NCBI RefSeq assembly: GCF_002201895.1 | Contig: NZ_CP019436.1 | Coordinates: 915,619 to 979,618 of the forward strand | Length of the DNA: 64,000 bases | Reading direction: 5' to 3' | From: Methanopyrus sp. SNP6 | Lineage (GTDB): Archaea > JAADCQ01 > Methanopyri > Methanopyrales > Methanopyraceae | In this document: piece by piece, positions 8,801 through 17,120 of the stretch | How the letters are laid out: every line of letters starts with the position of its first letter | Position numbering within the stretch: the stretch's first letter is position 1 | Made by a program: the position numbers and the translations under genes | The notes under the pieces: model-generated | Seen by the model: the letters and a program-made list of their open reading frames with translations, nothing else | What the model was told of the DNA's origin: nothing | Database searches by the model: none

Positions 8801-10494
8801 ATCCGGATGACTTTGTCGTTCTTCAGTACCATGTCCTCGTTGGTGCCAGGTAGCAAGAACCACTTCAGTATGTCGGCGCCCGGAAGCGCGAATCCCCTCC
8901 TCCTGTCCGAGTCCGTTGCCAGCTGCAGCCCGGTCCCAGAGAGTACGCTGTTTATGTTCTTAACCACGGGGTCGTCTGAGTTGAATCCGTAAAGTCTGAA
9001 GATCCTCATCGGCTCCCCCTGATCGTCGTACCTCTCAGGTATTCCGAATTCGCTGGCTCGCACCCCGTCGATAACTCCCCTGAGCTCGCCGCTTCTCGAC
9101 GCTAAAACCTCCATCCATGCCATCCAGTCGACAGTCCCGAACGGGCCGTGCGCCCACACGTCCACCTCCTCCGCCGGCAGTGTCGGGATCATCGTCTCCA
9201 TACCTGCTTTGCAATCTTCGATAGCTTCCACACCCGAGTCGTGGATGCCGTCGACCGAGACCACCCGGTCACTCGGGAGCACGTACAGTATCCCTGCGGC
9301 CCTCTCGATGAAGTTCGGTGGTCGACCAACGTCGTTGCTCAACACACCTTCCCTGATCGGGAAGTACGGTAGTATAACCCATTGGCTTTCGACCTCACCG
9401 TCTACCTCGTTCTTGTCCAGGAGTCTCGTGTCGTCCCACGGGAGCATCTTGCCCGGTACGGATAGTACGTGGGCCAGCCTGAGCTTGTCCTCGTCGTTCG
9501 TGCTGTTGCCTCCGTCACCGTTCACCTCGTTCAGGTAAGCTGAGTAGAACCTTATCACGTCTGGCTCTCCTACCGATTCTCCACCGATGGAGCCGCCTTG
9601 CCCCACGGCCACCTGATAGTTACCTATTACCATCATCGGTTTGAACTTCAACGGGCTGTCGTCACTCCATCGGTACTTAGACGCGTAGTACGCCCAGATC
9701 GGAAGTGGGTCGAACACGGCCCTGTTCTCGTTCCCATATGGGGCGTATCCTTGGATCGAGGCCTGGACTGTCGTCTCCCCGAGATCGATGTCAAGTACCT
9801 CCCACCCTGGTATCTGCGCCATCAAATGGATGTCGAGGTGCACGTAGATCGTGAACGGGTCGTGGGCGTCTGGTACGATAGGCGTCTTGCTTATATCGCT
9901 CGGATTGGACGGTACGTACTGTGAAAGCCTCACCTTCGGGTGTTCTGGATCGCTCCAATCCCAATATAGCCACTCTCCATGACCAGCGTAACATCGGGGT
10001 ACTATCCACACGTCGGCTCCTTGAGTCCTCTTGATCGAGTCATGGACGTCCACCGCGAGTTTCGCGAGCTCGTAGTCGATATAATAGCGTAGCGACTCTA
10101 TCACGGTACGGTACGAATCGTAGCTCCCGTTCAGCGACCCGACGTCCACGATCTTGTAAGGGGCGACTAGCCCGGTGGGCGGTGCTACCCACTCGATGTT
10201 AGAGCCTCCCTGGTGGACTGCGATGCGACCGTACCTGTAACCGTTCTTCTCCCCGCCCGGTAATTTAGCTCCGTTTAAGAAGTCTACGACACCCAAGTAG
10301 ACGGCCCGGCTCAGTTGCTGATGCGTCATGGAAAGTATCGCCTCGTTGATGACGGGCTTGATGTACTCGCATCGAATCAGGTACCCCGACTCCCTACCAT
10401 GGTACGATAAGTATGAAACCGATAGCAACAACAGTGCTAGCGACAATGCCGCCGCCGGGGTGAAGAGGAATCCACGCTCCCCTCTGGGGATCAT
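8791..10494 (-). CDS. Large exported protein with pilin-like N-terminus, 567 aa
   Basis: The ATG at 10494 overlaps the upstream stop by 4 bases (ATGA) and yields MIPRGERGFLFTPAAALSL with a hydrophobic helix to about residue 30. This resembles the archaeal RGxxFT-type export segment rather than the GQxxxE type. The remaining 530 residues are polar, tryptophan- and tyrosine-rich and lack recognisable domains. The gene closes the minus-strand pilus operon and faces the 845-residue protein; both probably make large surface subunits such as tip proteins. Function is inferred only from position and N-terminus. Confidence 0.7.
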   Translation of the reverse strand: MIPRGERGFLFTPAAALSLALLLLSVSYLSYHGRESGYLIRCEYIKPVINEAILSMTHQQLSRAVYLGVVDFLNGAKLPGGEKNGYRYGRIAVHQGGSNIEWVAPPTGLVAPYKIVDVGSLNGSYDSYRTVIESLRYYIDYELAKLAVDVHDSIKRTQGADVWIVPRCYAGHGEWLYWDWSDPEHPKVRLSQYVPSNPSDISKTPIVPDAHDPFTIYVHLDIHLMAQIPGWEVLDIDLGETTVQASIQGYAPYGNENRAVFDPLPIWAYYASKYRWSDDSPLKFKPMMVIGNYQVAVGQGGSIGGESVGEPDVIRFYSAYLNEVNGDGGNSTNDEDKLRLAHVLSVPGKMLPWDDTRLLDKNEVDGEVESQWVILPYFPIREGVLSNDVGRPPNFIERAAGILYVLPSDRVVSVDGIHDSGVEAIEDCKAGMETMIPTLPAEEVDVWAHGPFGTVDWMAWMEVLASRSGELRGVIDGVRASEFGIPERYDDQGEPMRIFRLYGFNSDDPVVKNINSVLSGTGLQLATDSDRRRGFALPGADILKWFLLPGTNEDMVLKNDKVIRIWP

Positions 10495-11405
10495 CCAGTT
10501 GTCACCCCTGCCCGAAGTTTCACGGGAAACAGTCCGGCCGTCCACTGGTTCCAGAAGATCTCGTTCTCCGACCCATTCAGGGTGACGGTGAACGGTTTCC
10601 CTCCGATCGCGATGATAGTCAACGACAACCCCGCACCTTCACCCTCGGCTACGATCCTCCTTACGAGCTCCACGGGGTCGTCGGTAGCCCAACCGGACGA
10701 CGAGTAGAACACTATCCTGTTACCTCCCGAATCTACTCTCACAGCCTCACTGGCGAGTTCCTTGTACGCCTCTCCTTCCGACAACCCCGACCGTATCAAC
10801 TGGTTGTAGCGCTTGTGTAACCATCTCACCCAGCCGTACAACCCGTCTCCCGACACGGTCACCCACACAACTTTAACTCCTGGCACGTTTCCGGAGTAGC
10901 TTACCGTGTTCCCATAAACCTGTGGCAGATTCTCATCGTAGACTGGATAGTTTCCTCGTTCTACCAGTATGATGCCGTAGGACTTGACCACCGATTCTCC
11001 AGAGATGTTCAGATCGTCCTTCGGGAAGACTAAGTCCGCCACCATCCTGCCGTTTTTCACTCTGATCGGGGAGTCCAGTGAGCCGTCCTCTGAGTAACGC
11101 GTCCACTTGAACGCGTCGACGGCCAAGTACATTCTAACCCCTGTCCTCAGCGGCGCGCCGCCCCAAGTCCATCTCAATGGCTCGCTCCACAACCACACTA
11201 TGTCGTACCAAGTCAGGTTGGCGCCTACCCAGGACGGTGAGGTCAACGACGCCACGAACCTGTCCACCGAGACGTACATCTCGTAGGCTTTAAGTGACGT
11301 TATTCCGTGGGCAGTCACTACCCGGGCTACGTCCGTCACCAAGAGTAGGATGACGGCGGATATAAGCCCGGCGGCGAGTGCGTCGACAGTGATCTGACCC
11401 CTCAA
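10491..11405 (-). CDS. Class III signal peptide protein, 304 aa
   Basis: Translation starts at TTG 11405, overlapping the preceding stop as TTGA, and gives MRGQITVDALAAGLISAVILLLV, a short-leader class III signal with D at the usual E position. The head of about 270 residues is longer than that of a typical pilin and contains mixed alpha/beta sequence; no family was recognised. Tight coupling to genes on both sides places it in the pilus operon. A minor pilin or pseudopilin is the best guess. Confidence 0.72.
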   Translation of the reverse strand: MRGQITVDALAAGLISAVILLLVTDVARVVTAHGITSLKAYEMYVSVDRFVASLTSPSWVGANLTWYDIVWLWSEPLRWTWGGAPLRTGVRMYLAVDAFKWTRYSEDGSLDSPIRVKNGRMVADLVFPKDDLNISGESVVKSYGIILVERGNYPVYDENLPQVYGNTVSYSGNVPGVKVVWVTVSGDGLYGWVRWLHKRYNQLIRSGLSEGEAYKELASEAVRVDSGGNRIVFYSSSGWATDDPVELVRRIVAEGEGAGLSLTIIAIGGKPFTVTLNGSENEIFWNQWTAGLFPVKLRAGVTTG

Positions 11406-11602
11406 GGCGTGGCCGCCCTCCGCACTACCTCACTGCCCAGTGTTTTTATCCCGGACGAGGCGAACCCCGAGCCCGTGGTGGATGCGAAAGAGTTGAGAGC
11501 TATACCGAGGGCGAACACGGACGCTACGACTATCATCAGAAGCACCGTCCACTCGACCGACACCTGGCCTGAACCGCTACATCCAGTACTCGGCAAGCTC
11601 AC
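11402..11602 (-). CDS. Small class III pilin-like protein
   Basis: The protein contains GSGQVSVEWTVLLMIVVASVF, a class III signal with W after the glutamate, and a short Ser/Gly-rich tail of about 30 residues. The start is uncertain: GTG at 11602 or TTG at 11596 both overlap the end of the preceding gene. A longer frame to 11641 is less likely because it would add an unusually long leader. It is one of three very short pilin-like genes joined by 4-base or slightly longer overlaps. Predicted pilin subunit. Confidence 0.65.
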   Translation of the reverse strand: MSLPSTGCSGSGQVSVEWTVLLMIVVASVFALGIALNSFASTTGSGFASSGIKTLGSEVVRRAATP

Positions 11603-11765
11603 GACACACGCCTGGAACCTTCCCGTTTTGAGCTCGGGCAACCTCGCCCAGCCCCGAAGAGGATACTTTGATCGGAAGGTAGTAACCCAACACAGCCACC
11701 ATAATAGCGACGGACGCTACGAGCACCCCCAACACCAGCAGTTCTAAGTTCGCCTGGCCAGTCAC
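11577..11765 (-). CDS. Small class III pilin-like protein, 62 aa
   Basis: GTG at 11765 overlaps the preceding stop as GTGA and gives MTGQANLELLVLGVLVASV, a minimal class III signal. The mature protein is a single hydrophobic helix plus a 30-residue hydrophilic tail, the size of a bare pilus-core subunit. The open frame extends upstream to 11891, but that would place 42 extra residues before the cleavage site and overlap the neighbour fully, so the internal GTG is preferred. Predicted pilin. Confidence 0.72.
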   Translation of the reverse strand: MTGQANLELLVLGVLVASVAIMVAVLGYYLPIKVSSSGLGEVARAQNGKVPGVCRELAEYWM

Positions 11766-11944
11766 AGACCCCTGGCGGAGGAAGCGAATCTCTCGAACCC
11801 CCTTGACACGGCCGATCCCACGCCCTCTAGGTTCCGTCCTCCACCGCTGATCGGCAAGTAGTACGCTATGACACCTATTGCGATAGCGCACCCGGCCACG
11901 ATCGCCGTGATGAGAAGGTATTCGACACCGCCCTGCCCCCTCAC
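11762..11944 (-). CDS. Small class III pilin-like protein, 60 aa
   Basis: GTG at 11944 overlaps the prepilin peptidase stop as GTGA and yields MRGQGGVEYLLITAIVAGCA, with the same GQGGVEY core as the major-type pilins at 13964-14840. The ATG at 11956 is an alternative four codons earlier. After the helix the tail is short and has serine and arginine. Position directly after the peptidase gene suggests it is a substrate of that enzyme. Predicted pilin. Confidence 0.75.
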   Translation of the reverse strand: MRGQGGVEYLLITAIVAGCAIAIGVIAYYLPISGGGRNLEGVGSAVSRGFERFASSARGL

Positions 11945-12912
11945 CCCCAGAGCCATGACAACGGACTCCCCTTCAGCGTGTAAGTGACCACGTATCCGGC
12001 CGCGATAGCAGGCGCGAACGGAGTGGTGTGTCCCACCCTTATCTCGTGTATCCCGAGGCGTTTCAACTTTTCGAGTTCCTCACTTGTGAACCCGTCTCCT
12101 GATGGCACGACCGCTGGTTCCGCCCTACCAATGGCTACCAGGAGCGCCCCTTTCATCCTGCCGACCCGCTTGACTCCGTCCTCCGTGCGAACCACGATCT
12201 CCAGCGGGATCTCGCCCTCCCTCAGCTCCTCCACGTTCCGTTCCTCTCCCGCCCAACGGTACGCGGTGAAGGCCGTCGAGAGGATTACTGCGACACCAAC
12301 CTCCCAAAGGATGACGATCGAGGACGTTCCGAGGTTGAGCAGGATCGCTGGAACCGCGAGTACTGGGATGATTACCTTCGGCTCTAACCAGCGTGATTTA
12401 ATCCACCAAACCGCTAGGATTAGGAGAGCTCCTATCAACGAAGATATCGCGGTCCCAAGGACTGTCGACAACCCTCCCGCGATCGAGCTCACCAAAGCCA
12501 AGATCGTGGTGTTCAGACACAACTCCTCGAGGAAAGGGCGGCCTCGCTCCATCGCCGTACGGACGGTTAAGTACAGCAACGCGAACGGTGCGTACAGCAG
12601 GACCGAGTTGAATAAGATGTCGATACCTGTCGTGAAACGGTCACCTTGATGGATGAACAGTGCCAAAGACGGCATGAGCTTGACATCCCCGCCACCTATC
12701 ACACCCAACGCGTTGAGGACGAAAGCTACCACGAACGCGACCACCGAGTCCAGCAACGCGTAACCGAAGTGGGACGGGTCGACGACCGCTGTGTAGACCA
12801 CCCCAGCTACCACCGCCGGATAGGTGAGCAGGTTCGGCACGATCCCCCACCTTAGGTCGGTAATCGCGGCGGTCGAAGCGACGATCAGACCGGCCAGGAA
12901 ACCCGTGTCCAT
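11941..12912 (-). CDS. Prepilin peptidase (A24 aspartic protease family)
   Basis: This membrane protease should cleave the class III signal segments of the pilin-like proteins around it at the cytoplasmic face. Two catalytic aspartates are visible: D19 in ITDLRWGIVPN and D76 in the GGGD motif. Several hydrophobic segments follow between about residues 90 and 210. The C-terminal portion is soluble and longer than in the smallest family members, ending in a further hydrophobic stretch. Total length is 323 residues. It might be called EppA- or PibD/FlaK-like; which subfamily cannot be decided by eye. Confidence 0.85.
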   Translation of the reverse strand: MDTGFLAGLIVASTAAITDLRWGIVPNLLTYPAVVAGVVYTAVVDPSHFGYALLDSVVAFVVAFVLNALGVIGGGDVKLMPSLALFIHQGDRFTTGIDILFNSVLLYAPFALLYLTVRTAMERGRPFLEELCLNTTILALVSSIAGGLSTVLGTAISSLIGALLILAVWWIKSRWLEPKVIIPVLAVPAILLNLGTSSIVILWEVGVAVILSTAFTAYRWAGEERNVEELREGEIPLEIVVRTEDGVKRVGRMKGALLVAIGRAEPAVVPSGDGFTSEELEKLKRLGIHEIRVGHTTPFAPAIAAGYVVTYTLKGSPLSWLWG

Positions 12913-12915
12913 CGG

Positions 12916-13917
12916 TCAATACCCCGACATCGCCGATAGGATCTCGTTCCACCCTTCGATCGGCCTGTTACTGTCCAACATCCTGATACCGGTGTCGATA
13001 GCTTCGAACCGCCGCTTGAGCTCCCTTACCCTGAGTCTGTCGTCTTCCTCTTCCACCTCGATCTTGAAGCGACGACCCAACTTCCGTAGTGCACCTATCA
13101 CGATAGGTCGCTTCGAGACCCTGGCGAGTCTCTCCGTGTACTCTTCACCCAACTCCTCGGCGAGCCTCTTACACACCGTCAGAACCCGATGCGGGTTCCT
13201 GAAGCTCTCGGACGCCAGATGCGCCAGGACCGTTCTCCTGTCGCCGACCTCTTCAACGAGTTCGGAATGAAACCTCCAGACTTCGGATAAAGCGGTCAGT
13301 AAGAGGTGCTCTCGCTCGGTGAGTATTCCACGATCGTTGAACTTCGCCCGTACACGACCATCCGCCTCCTCCAAGACTTCCGAGAGTGGCTTGACGGGCA
13401 GAGAACGCGCTATCTTGTCCACTACCTTGAAGTGCCTATCCCCCGGGATCTCAGACCCAGCCCGGAGCACCACGACGTCGTACGAGTCCAGCCTACTCAA
13501 CACCCTGTTCAGGAACTTCCTGTCCGTAACATCGCAGATTATCGGCGCCTCCGTGACTCCGTGTAACTCACCCACACGACCCTTCCTGCTCCAACCCGAA
13601 CTGTCCGCATCGAACCCGAGTTCCGGGAGCTCCCTCAACAGCGCCTTGTTCACAGCCAACGCCGGGGCGCGGAAGCACTCACCGAACTCCGAGGCCAGTT
13701 CGATATGCGCCCTCGCATCCTCCTCAGGCACGTACGTGATTGGCACGTCGGAGTACGTGGTACAGTGGACATCCCAGTCCACCGCCTCGAGCACGTCACG
13801 CATCTCAAGGATTGACAAGTAGTCCGCGAAAACCGTGATTTGGGCGTCCCTGGGTAAAAACCTCAACCTGTGTCGCTCCATTTCTCCGAAAAGGTCCACT
13901 GTGATAACGAGTTCCAC
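12916..13917 (-). CDS. Conserved-looking hypothetical protein in pilus locus, 333 aa
   Basis: A soluble, acidic protein with no signal peptide or membrane segment; GTG at 13917 starts it. The first 160 residues look like an alpha/beta nucleotide- or Rossmann-like fold (alternating VVV and acidic helices). The last 150 are helical and charged. I do not recognise the family. It sits between the pilins at 13964 and the prepilin peptidase, three bases from the latter, so it is likely part of pilus biogenesis or regulation, but no function can be assigned. Confidence 0.6.
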   Translation of the reverse strand: MELVITVDLFGEMERHRLRFLPRDAQITVFADYLSILEMRDVLEAVDWDVHCTTYSDVPITYVPEEDARAHIELASEFGECFRAPALAVNKALLRELPELGFDADSSGWSRKGRVGELHGVTEAPIICDVTDRKFLNRVLSRLDSYDVVVLRAGSEIPGDRHFKVVDKIARSLPVKPLSEVLEEADGRVRAKFNDRGILTEREHLLLTALSEVWRFHSELVEEVGDRRTVLAHLASESFRNPHRVLTVCKRLAEELGEEYTERLARVSKRPIVIGALRKLGRRFKIEVEEEDDRLRVRELKRRFEAIDTGIRMLDSNRPIEGWNEILSAMSGY

Positions 13918-13963
13918 GCTCGGACCTCCGGTTATTTCTTGGTATTCGTCTGAACAGGCTCAG

Positions 13964-14212
13964 TTAGGTCATCTTACTTGTGTACGATTGCACTACGGTC
14001 GACGATTCCTTCGAGGCGGCTTCGGTCGCGGATTTTGTGGCCCCCGGTGGTGAGGCCGCCCCTCCCGCCCTCTTGGCGAAGCTCCACCAGTAGTAGGCGA
14101 CTAACGTTCCCAGACCTATAAGGGCTGCGATGAGTATGAGGTATTCTACACCCCCTTGCCCACTGGTGCCAGTGCTAACTCTCCTGATGACTTTGATCCC
14201 CTTGACTGGCAA
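13964..14212 (-). CDS. Pilin with class III signal peptide, 82 aa
   Basis: From TTG 14212 the protein has a 16-residue basic leader, then SGQGGVEYLILIAALIGLG and an aromatic run AYYWWSF, followed by an Ala/Ser/Thr-rich tail. It closely resembles the two pilins at 14362 and 14652, especially across the helix, so these are paralogues. It is separated from them by an AT-rich gap holding a likely terminator and promoter, so it may be expressed independently. Probable structural pilin. Confidence 0.82.
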   Translation of the reverse strand: MPVKGIKVIRRVSTGTSGQGGVEYLILIAALIGLGTLVAYYWWSFAKRAGGAASPPGATKSATEAASKESSTVVQSYTSKMT

Positions 14213-14260
14213 TTTCCCTACACCCGGCTCAACAGTTTCGTCATCCCTCGTGAACTAACT

Positions 14261-14310
14261 CAAAATATTGGTAGAGTTAATACTGAAAAAATAAAAGTAA
14301 CCCGAAAAAA
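14261..14310 (-). promoter_or_regulatory. AT-rich intergenic region: oligo-T terminator and promoter
   Basis: On the minus strand this gap reads TTTTTT, then TTTTATTTTTT, then CAATATTTTG. The T runs (about 14286-14310) fit an archaeal oligo-T terminator for the pilin ending at 14362. The A/T boxes at about 14288-14296 or 14261-14270 could serve as TATA elements for the pilin starting at 14212. It is the most AT-rich spot in this GC-rich locus. Confidence 0.4.
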
Positions 14311-14361
14311 GTGTGCTCCGCGCGATGGAGGGGTGCTGAGCCTACGTTGTCCTATCGGTTT

Positions 14362-14589
14362 TTATGAGATCTTACCGGCGTACGTCTGCGCTGTGCTGAC
14401 ACCCGTACTGCTCGCTTGAGAGCCTGCCGTTGCGGCACCGCCGCCGGCTGCAGCTCCGGCCGATTTCGCTGAGGTCCACCAGTAGTAAGCGATTAAGATA
14501 CCTAGACCGATCAGTGCCGCGATTAACAGCAGGTACTCGATACCGCCCTGACCGCGCTCGGACTTCAATAATCCCTTGAGTGGGTGCAT
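14362..14589 (-). CDS. Pilin with class III signal peptide, 75 aa
   Basis: ATG at 14589 gives a short basic leader MHPLKGLLKSE, then RGQGGIEYLLLIAALIGLG, AYYWW and an Ala/Gly-rich tail. The ATG has a GGGGGAAGAGG Shine-Dalgarno tract upstream and an A/T-rich TATA-like stretch around 14620-14640. Upstream starts (to 14655) exist but give an atypically long leader. Paralogue of 13964-14212 and 14652-14840; a probable major structural subunit. Confidence 0.8.
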   Translation of the reverse strand: MHPLKGLLKSERGQGGIEYLLLIAALIGLGILIAYYWWTSAKSAGAAAGGGAATAGSQASSTGVSTAQTYAGKIS

Positions 14590-14651
14590 CGCGCCTCTTC
14601 CCCCGTTAACTCTGATCATTATCTCATTTTTAATCTTTTCACTTTGATCCA

Positions 14652-14840
14652 TCATACCCTAGACCACACTTCCTCCGCCTTGCTCGCGGCAACGTTGAGC
14701 GAGTATGATCCGACCTCACTGGCTCCCGACGCCGTAGATTTGGAGGATGCCCAGTAGTAGTACGCGATCATTATCCCTAGGCCTACGAGGGCGGCGATTA
14801 AGATGAGGTACTCGATGCCGCCTTGACCGGAGCTTCTCAA
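14652..14840 (-). CDS. Pilin with class III signal peptide, 62 aa
   Basis: TTG at 14840 abuts the TadC-like gene stop and gives MRSSGQGGIEYLILIAALVGLG with a YYYW motif and a Ser/Ala-rich tail. The leader is only four residues, near the minimum for the family. Helix sequence is almost identical to its two downstream paralogues. Being first after the assembly genes it probably shares their transcript. Confidence 0.82.
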   Translation of the reverse strand: MRSSGQGGIEYLILIAALVGLGIMIAYYYWASSKSTASGASEVGSYSLNVAASKAEEVWSRV

Positions 14841-15833
14841 TCACATCATCCCCGATACGTACGACGGTACCGTCGATACGATCGCCAAGTACACGCCGGC
14901 AGCGGCTGCGCCCAAAGGAAGTCCGAATATCAACCCCCTCCTCAAACTTCCGTACCTGACTATCCCTATGGCCGCCCCTGATAATATACCGAGCACTAGC
15001 GGGTACGAAGCCAGAGGGTACTCCGCCTGCAAGTACATCGGGAGCATGGCGTAGGTCGGCCCCATCTTTTCCATCATCGCGATTCCCACCGTGGCTCCGA
15101 AAGCTACTCCTACCGGAAGTCCCGAGATCAGCCCGCCTAGCGCCAGTGAGAGACATGGCATGGTCGTGATGGCTTTCCGTTCTAACTCAATCTTTTGCAC
15201 CTCTCGGATATCGTTCTCGACCGCCTCGAGTACGTCGGCCAGTGCTCCCCCTGACATCGAGATCCTGACGGTCAGGCGGATCGCACGCGTTAGGAGCTCT
15301 GAGTCCACACGCTCGGCCATGTCCAGGATGGCCTCCTCGAACGTCTTACCGGTGTCCATGTCCCTGACGACTATTCTGAACTCTCTGGACAGTTCCCCGT
15401 AATCCGACTCAGCCACGTTCCGAATGGCTTCGAACACGGAGAGACCCGCTCGAAGCTCCTCTACCATCTGACGCAAGGCGTCCGGTAGGTTCTCTTCGAT
15501 CTCCTTGATCCTCAGGCTTTGAACGATGCGAGGGTGCAATAACAAGTACAAAGGTGCTACAGAAGGTAAGAGTGCGGTTGGACCTAATTTCGGTATCAGC
15601 GGCCCAGAGACGGCGATCCCGATAAGTACGTAGATGAGTGACGCAGACAGATATACTTCGTAGGGCACGTCGATATTGCTCATTCGGAGGAGGTAATCCA
15701 TCCTTTTGAGGTACTCTGGGAACATACGGGTGACCAGGATCCTGGCTAGCGGTATCGCGATAGGATACGTTATTAGTACGGCCAGGCGTATCGCGGGTCC
15801 TAAGCTCCTAAGTACCGTTAAGGGTGAACCCAT
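14841..15833 (-). CDS. tadC: TadC-like pilus assembly membrane protein
   Basis: A type II secretion F-domain (T2SSF) protein of 330 residues. It has two hydrophobic segments near residues 15-85. A cytoplasmic F domain follows with the typical pattern LPDALRQMVEELRAGLSVFEAI, abbreviated here to its central LRAGLS element. Further hydrophobic segments lie near residues 220-325. It would pair with the TadB-like neighbour to form the inner-membrane platform that the ATPase drives. ATG at 15833 is the start; the gap to the TadB-like gene is 12 bases. Confidence 0.82.
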   Translation of the reverse strand: MGSPLTVLRSLGPAIRLAVLITYPIAIPLARILVTRMFPEYLKRMDYLLRMSNIDVPYEVYLSASLIYVLIGIAVSGPLIPKLGPTALLPSVAPLYLLLHPRIVQSLRIKEIEENLPDALRQMVEELRAGLSVFEAIRNVAESDYGELSREFRIVVRDMDTGKTFEEAILDMAERVDSELLTRAIRLTVRISMSGGALADVLEAVENDIREVQKIELERKAITTMPCLSLALGGLISGLPVGVAFGATVGIAMMEKMGPTYAMLPMYLQAEYPLASYPLVLGILSGAAIGIVRYGSLRRGLIFGLPLGAAAAGVYLAIVSTVPSYVSGMM

Positions 15834-15845
15834 GATTGGGGGCCC

Positions 15846-17117
15846 CTAGACCTTCGGTTCAGCCGATTTGAACAAGAACAGGAACATTCCGGCCATCACT
15901 CCTACCATTCCCGCTATCATCGGTCCGAATAGACGCGGTGGTACCACGAACGCTCCGGACAGGTTCGCCGCCAGGAGCATAGCAACCGTCACGAGGGTCG
16001 GTATCACCAGGGTCAGCATTATGTACGGGAATGACAGCGCTTGGAGTTTGTGCCCGTACTCACGGTAACGCTGACGTAGTTCGTGCGCTATTTCGTCGGC
16101 GAGGGTCATCAGCGTCTTCGCTATATTAGCTCCGGATTCCATTGCTTGGACGATGAATCTGACCATCGTCTTCAACCCGTCTACGTCCCATCGGTTGGCC
16201 ATCCTTTGTAAGGCTACGTTGATAGGAGTCCCGCTGTTGATCTCTCGGACTACCCTCTCGAACTCCTCAGAGAGCGCCCCGTAGTCGGACTCTGAGATGC
16301 TTTTCATCGACTCTATCAGCGACAGCCCGGCGGACACCTCAGTAGCCATCTGGCGGATGGCGTACGGGAGTTGTCGCGCGATCTCACTTTCCCGTCGCCT
16401 GATGAGGATGGTCACCATGATTCTCGGTACTATCATGCCCAATAATAAGACTACTATCGGTCCCAACACCTTAGCCGGTGTCGGTAGCGGGGAAGCCACG
16501 GCTAAGATCGTCATTAAGATCGATAGCACCAGTCCGCTCATGGCCATGAACGTCGCGAAGGCCGCAGGGGATACGCTGAGTCCCGCTTTCCTTAAAGTCT
16601 CCCTGTCCGGTGCCAACGTTGCAAGCCTGTTTCCGAGCGTTGGGCTGAAGGATTGTACGGTTTCGATCATTGTTTCCAAGACATTAGCACGTTCCGTGCG
16701 CAACCTGCGTAGCCTTTCGTTGATCTCCTCCGCGGTCCTGTCAGTTTCCCACTCCTCTTCCGTACCTAAGACTATTCGCTTGATCTTCTCGACGTCTTCG
16801 TCCTCTTCTCTAGCTGTGTGCCGTATTCCTCTTACCTTGATCGTGAGGTCGGATCCGAGACGCTCTCCTAACATTCTACCGGTGCTCTCGCGGAGCTTTT
16901 CAGTGAGTCCAGAGAAGGACGGTAACTTCAGTGGGAGTCCTTCACCCGCCCCAGACGGTGTCGACTCCTTTACTTTTTGCACCTGTCTAGTCACCACGAA
17001 CAAAGCGTATTCCACGTACAGACCTACACGTTCGGCTATCCCCGTAGCGTAAAGGACTACCGCGCACCCGACTCCCAAACCGACGATCATGATGAAGGTA
17101 TCGAAGTACGGGAGCAA
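15846..17117 (-). CDS. tadB: TadB/FlaJ-like pilus assembly membrane protein
   Basis: The second T2SSF-type protein, 423 residues. An N-terminal membrane anchor is followed by a charged cytoplasmic segment (about 50-190), two membrane helices near 185-235, an F domain with TEVSAGLSLIESM, and two further hydrophobic segments near residues 345-420. It begins at TTG 17117, three bases after the GspE-like gene stop. Having two F-domain proteins in tandem, not one duplicated protein, is the Tad arrangement. It forms the pilus platform with the TadC-like product. Confidence 0.82.
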   Translation of the reverse strand: MLPYFDTFIMIVGLGVGCAVVLYATGIAERVGLYVEYALFVVTRQVQKVKESTPSGAGEGLPLKLPSFSGLTEKLRESTGRMLGERLGSDLTIKVRGIRHTAREEDEDVEKIKRIVLGTEEEWETDRTAEEINERLRRLRTERANVLETMIETVQSFSPTLGNRLATLAPDRETLRKAGLSVSPAAFATFMAMSGLVLSILMTILAVASPLPTPAKVLGPIVVLLLGMIVPRIMVTILIRRRESEIARQLPYAIRQMATEVSAGLSLIESMKSISESDYGALSEEFERVVREINSGTPINVALQRMANRWDVDGLKTMVRFIVQAMESGANIAKTLMTLADEIAHELRQRYREYGHKLQALSFPYIMLTLVIPTLVTVAMLLAANLSGAFVVPPRLFGPMIAGMVGVMAGMFLFLFKSAEPKV

Positions 17118-17120
17118 CCG

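Noticed and set aside
11766-11891. N-terminal extension of the 62-residue pilin
   Set aside because: Would bury the class III signal 45 residues into the protein; GTGA overlap supports the later start.
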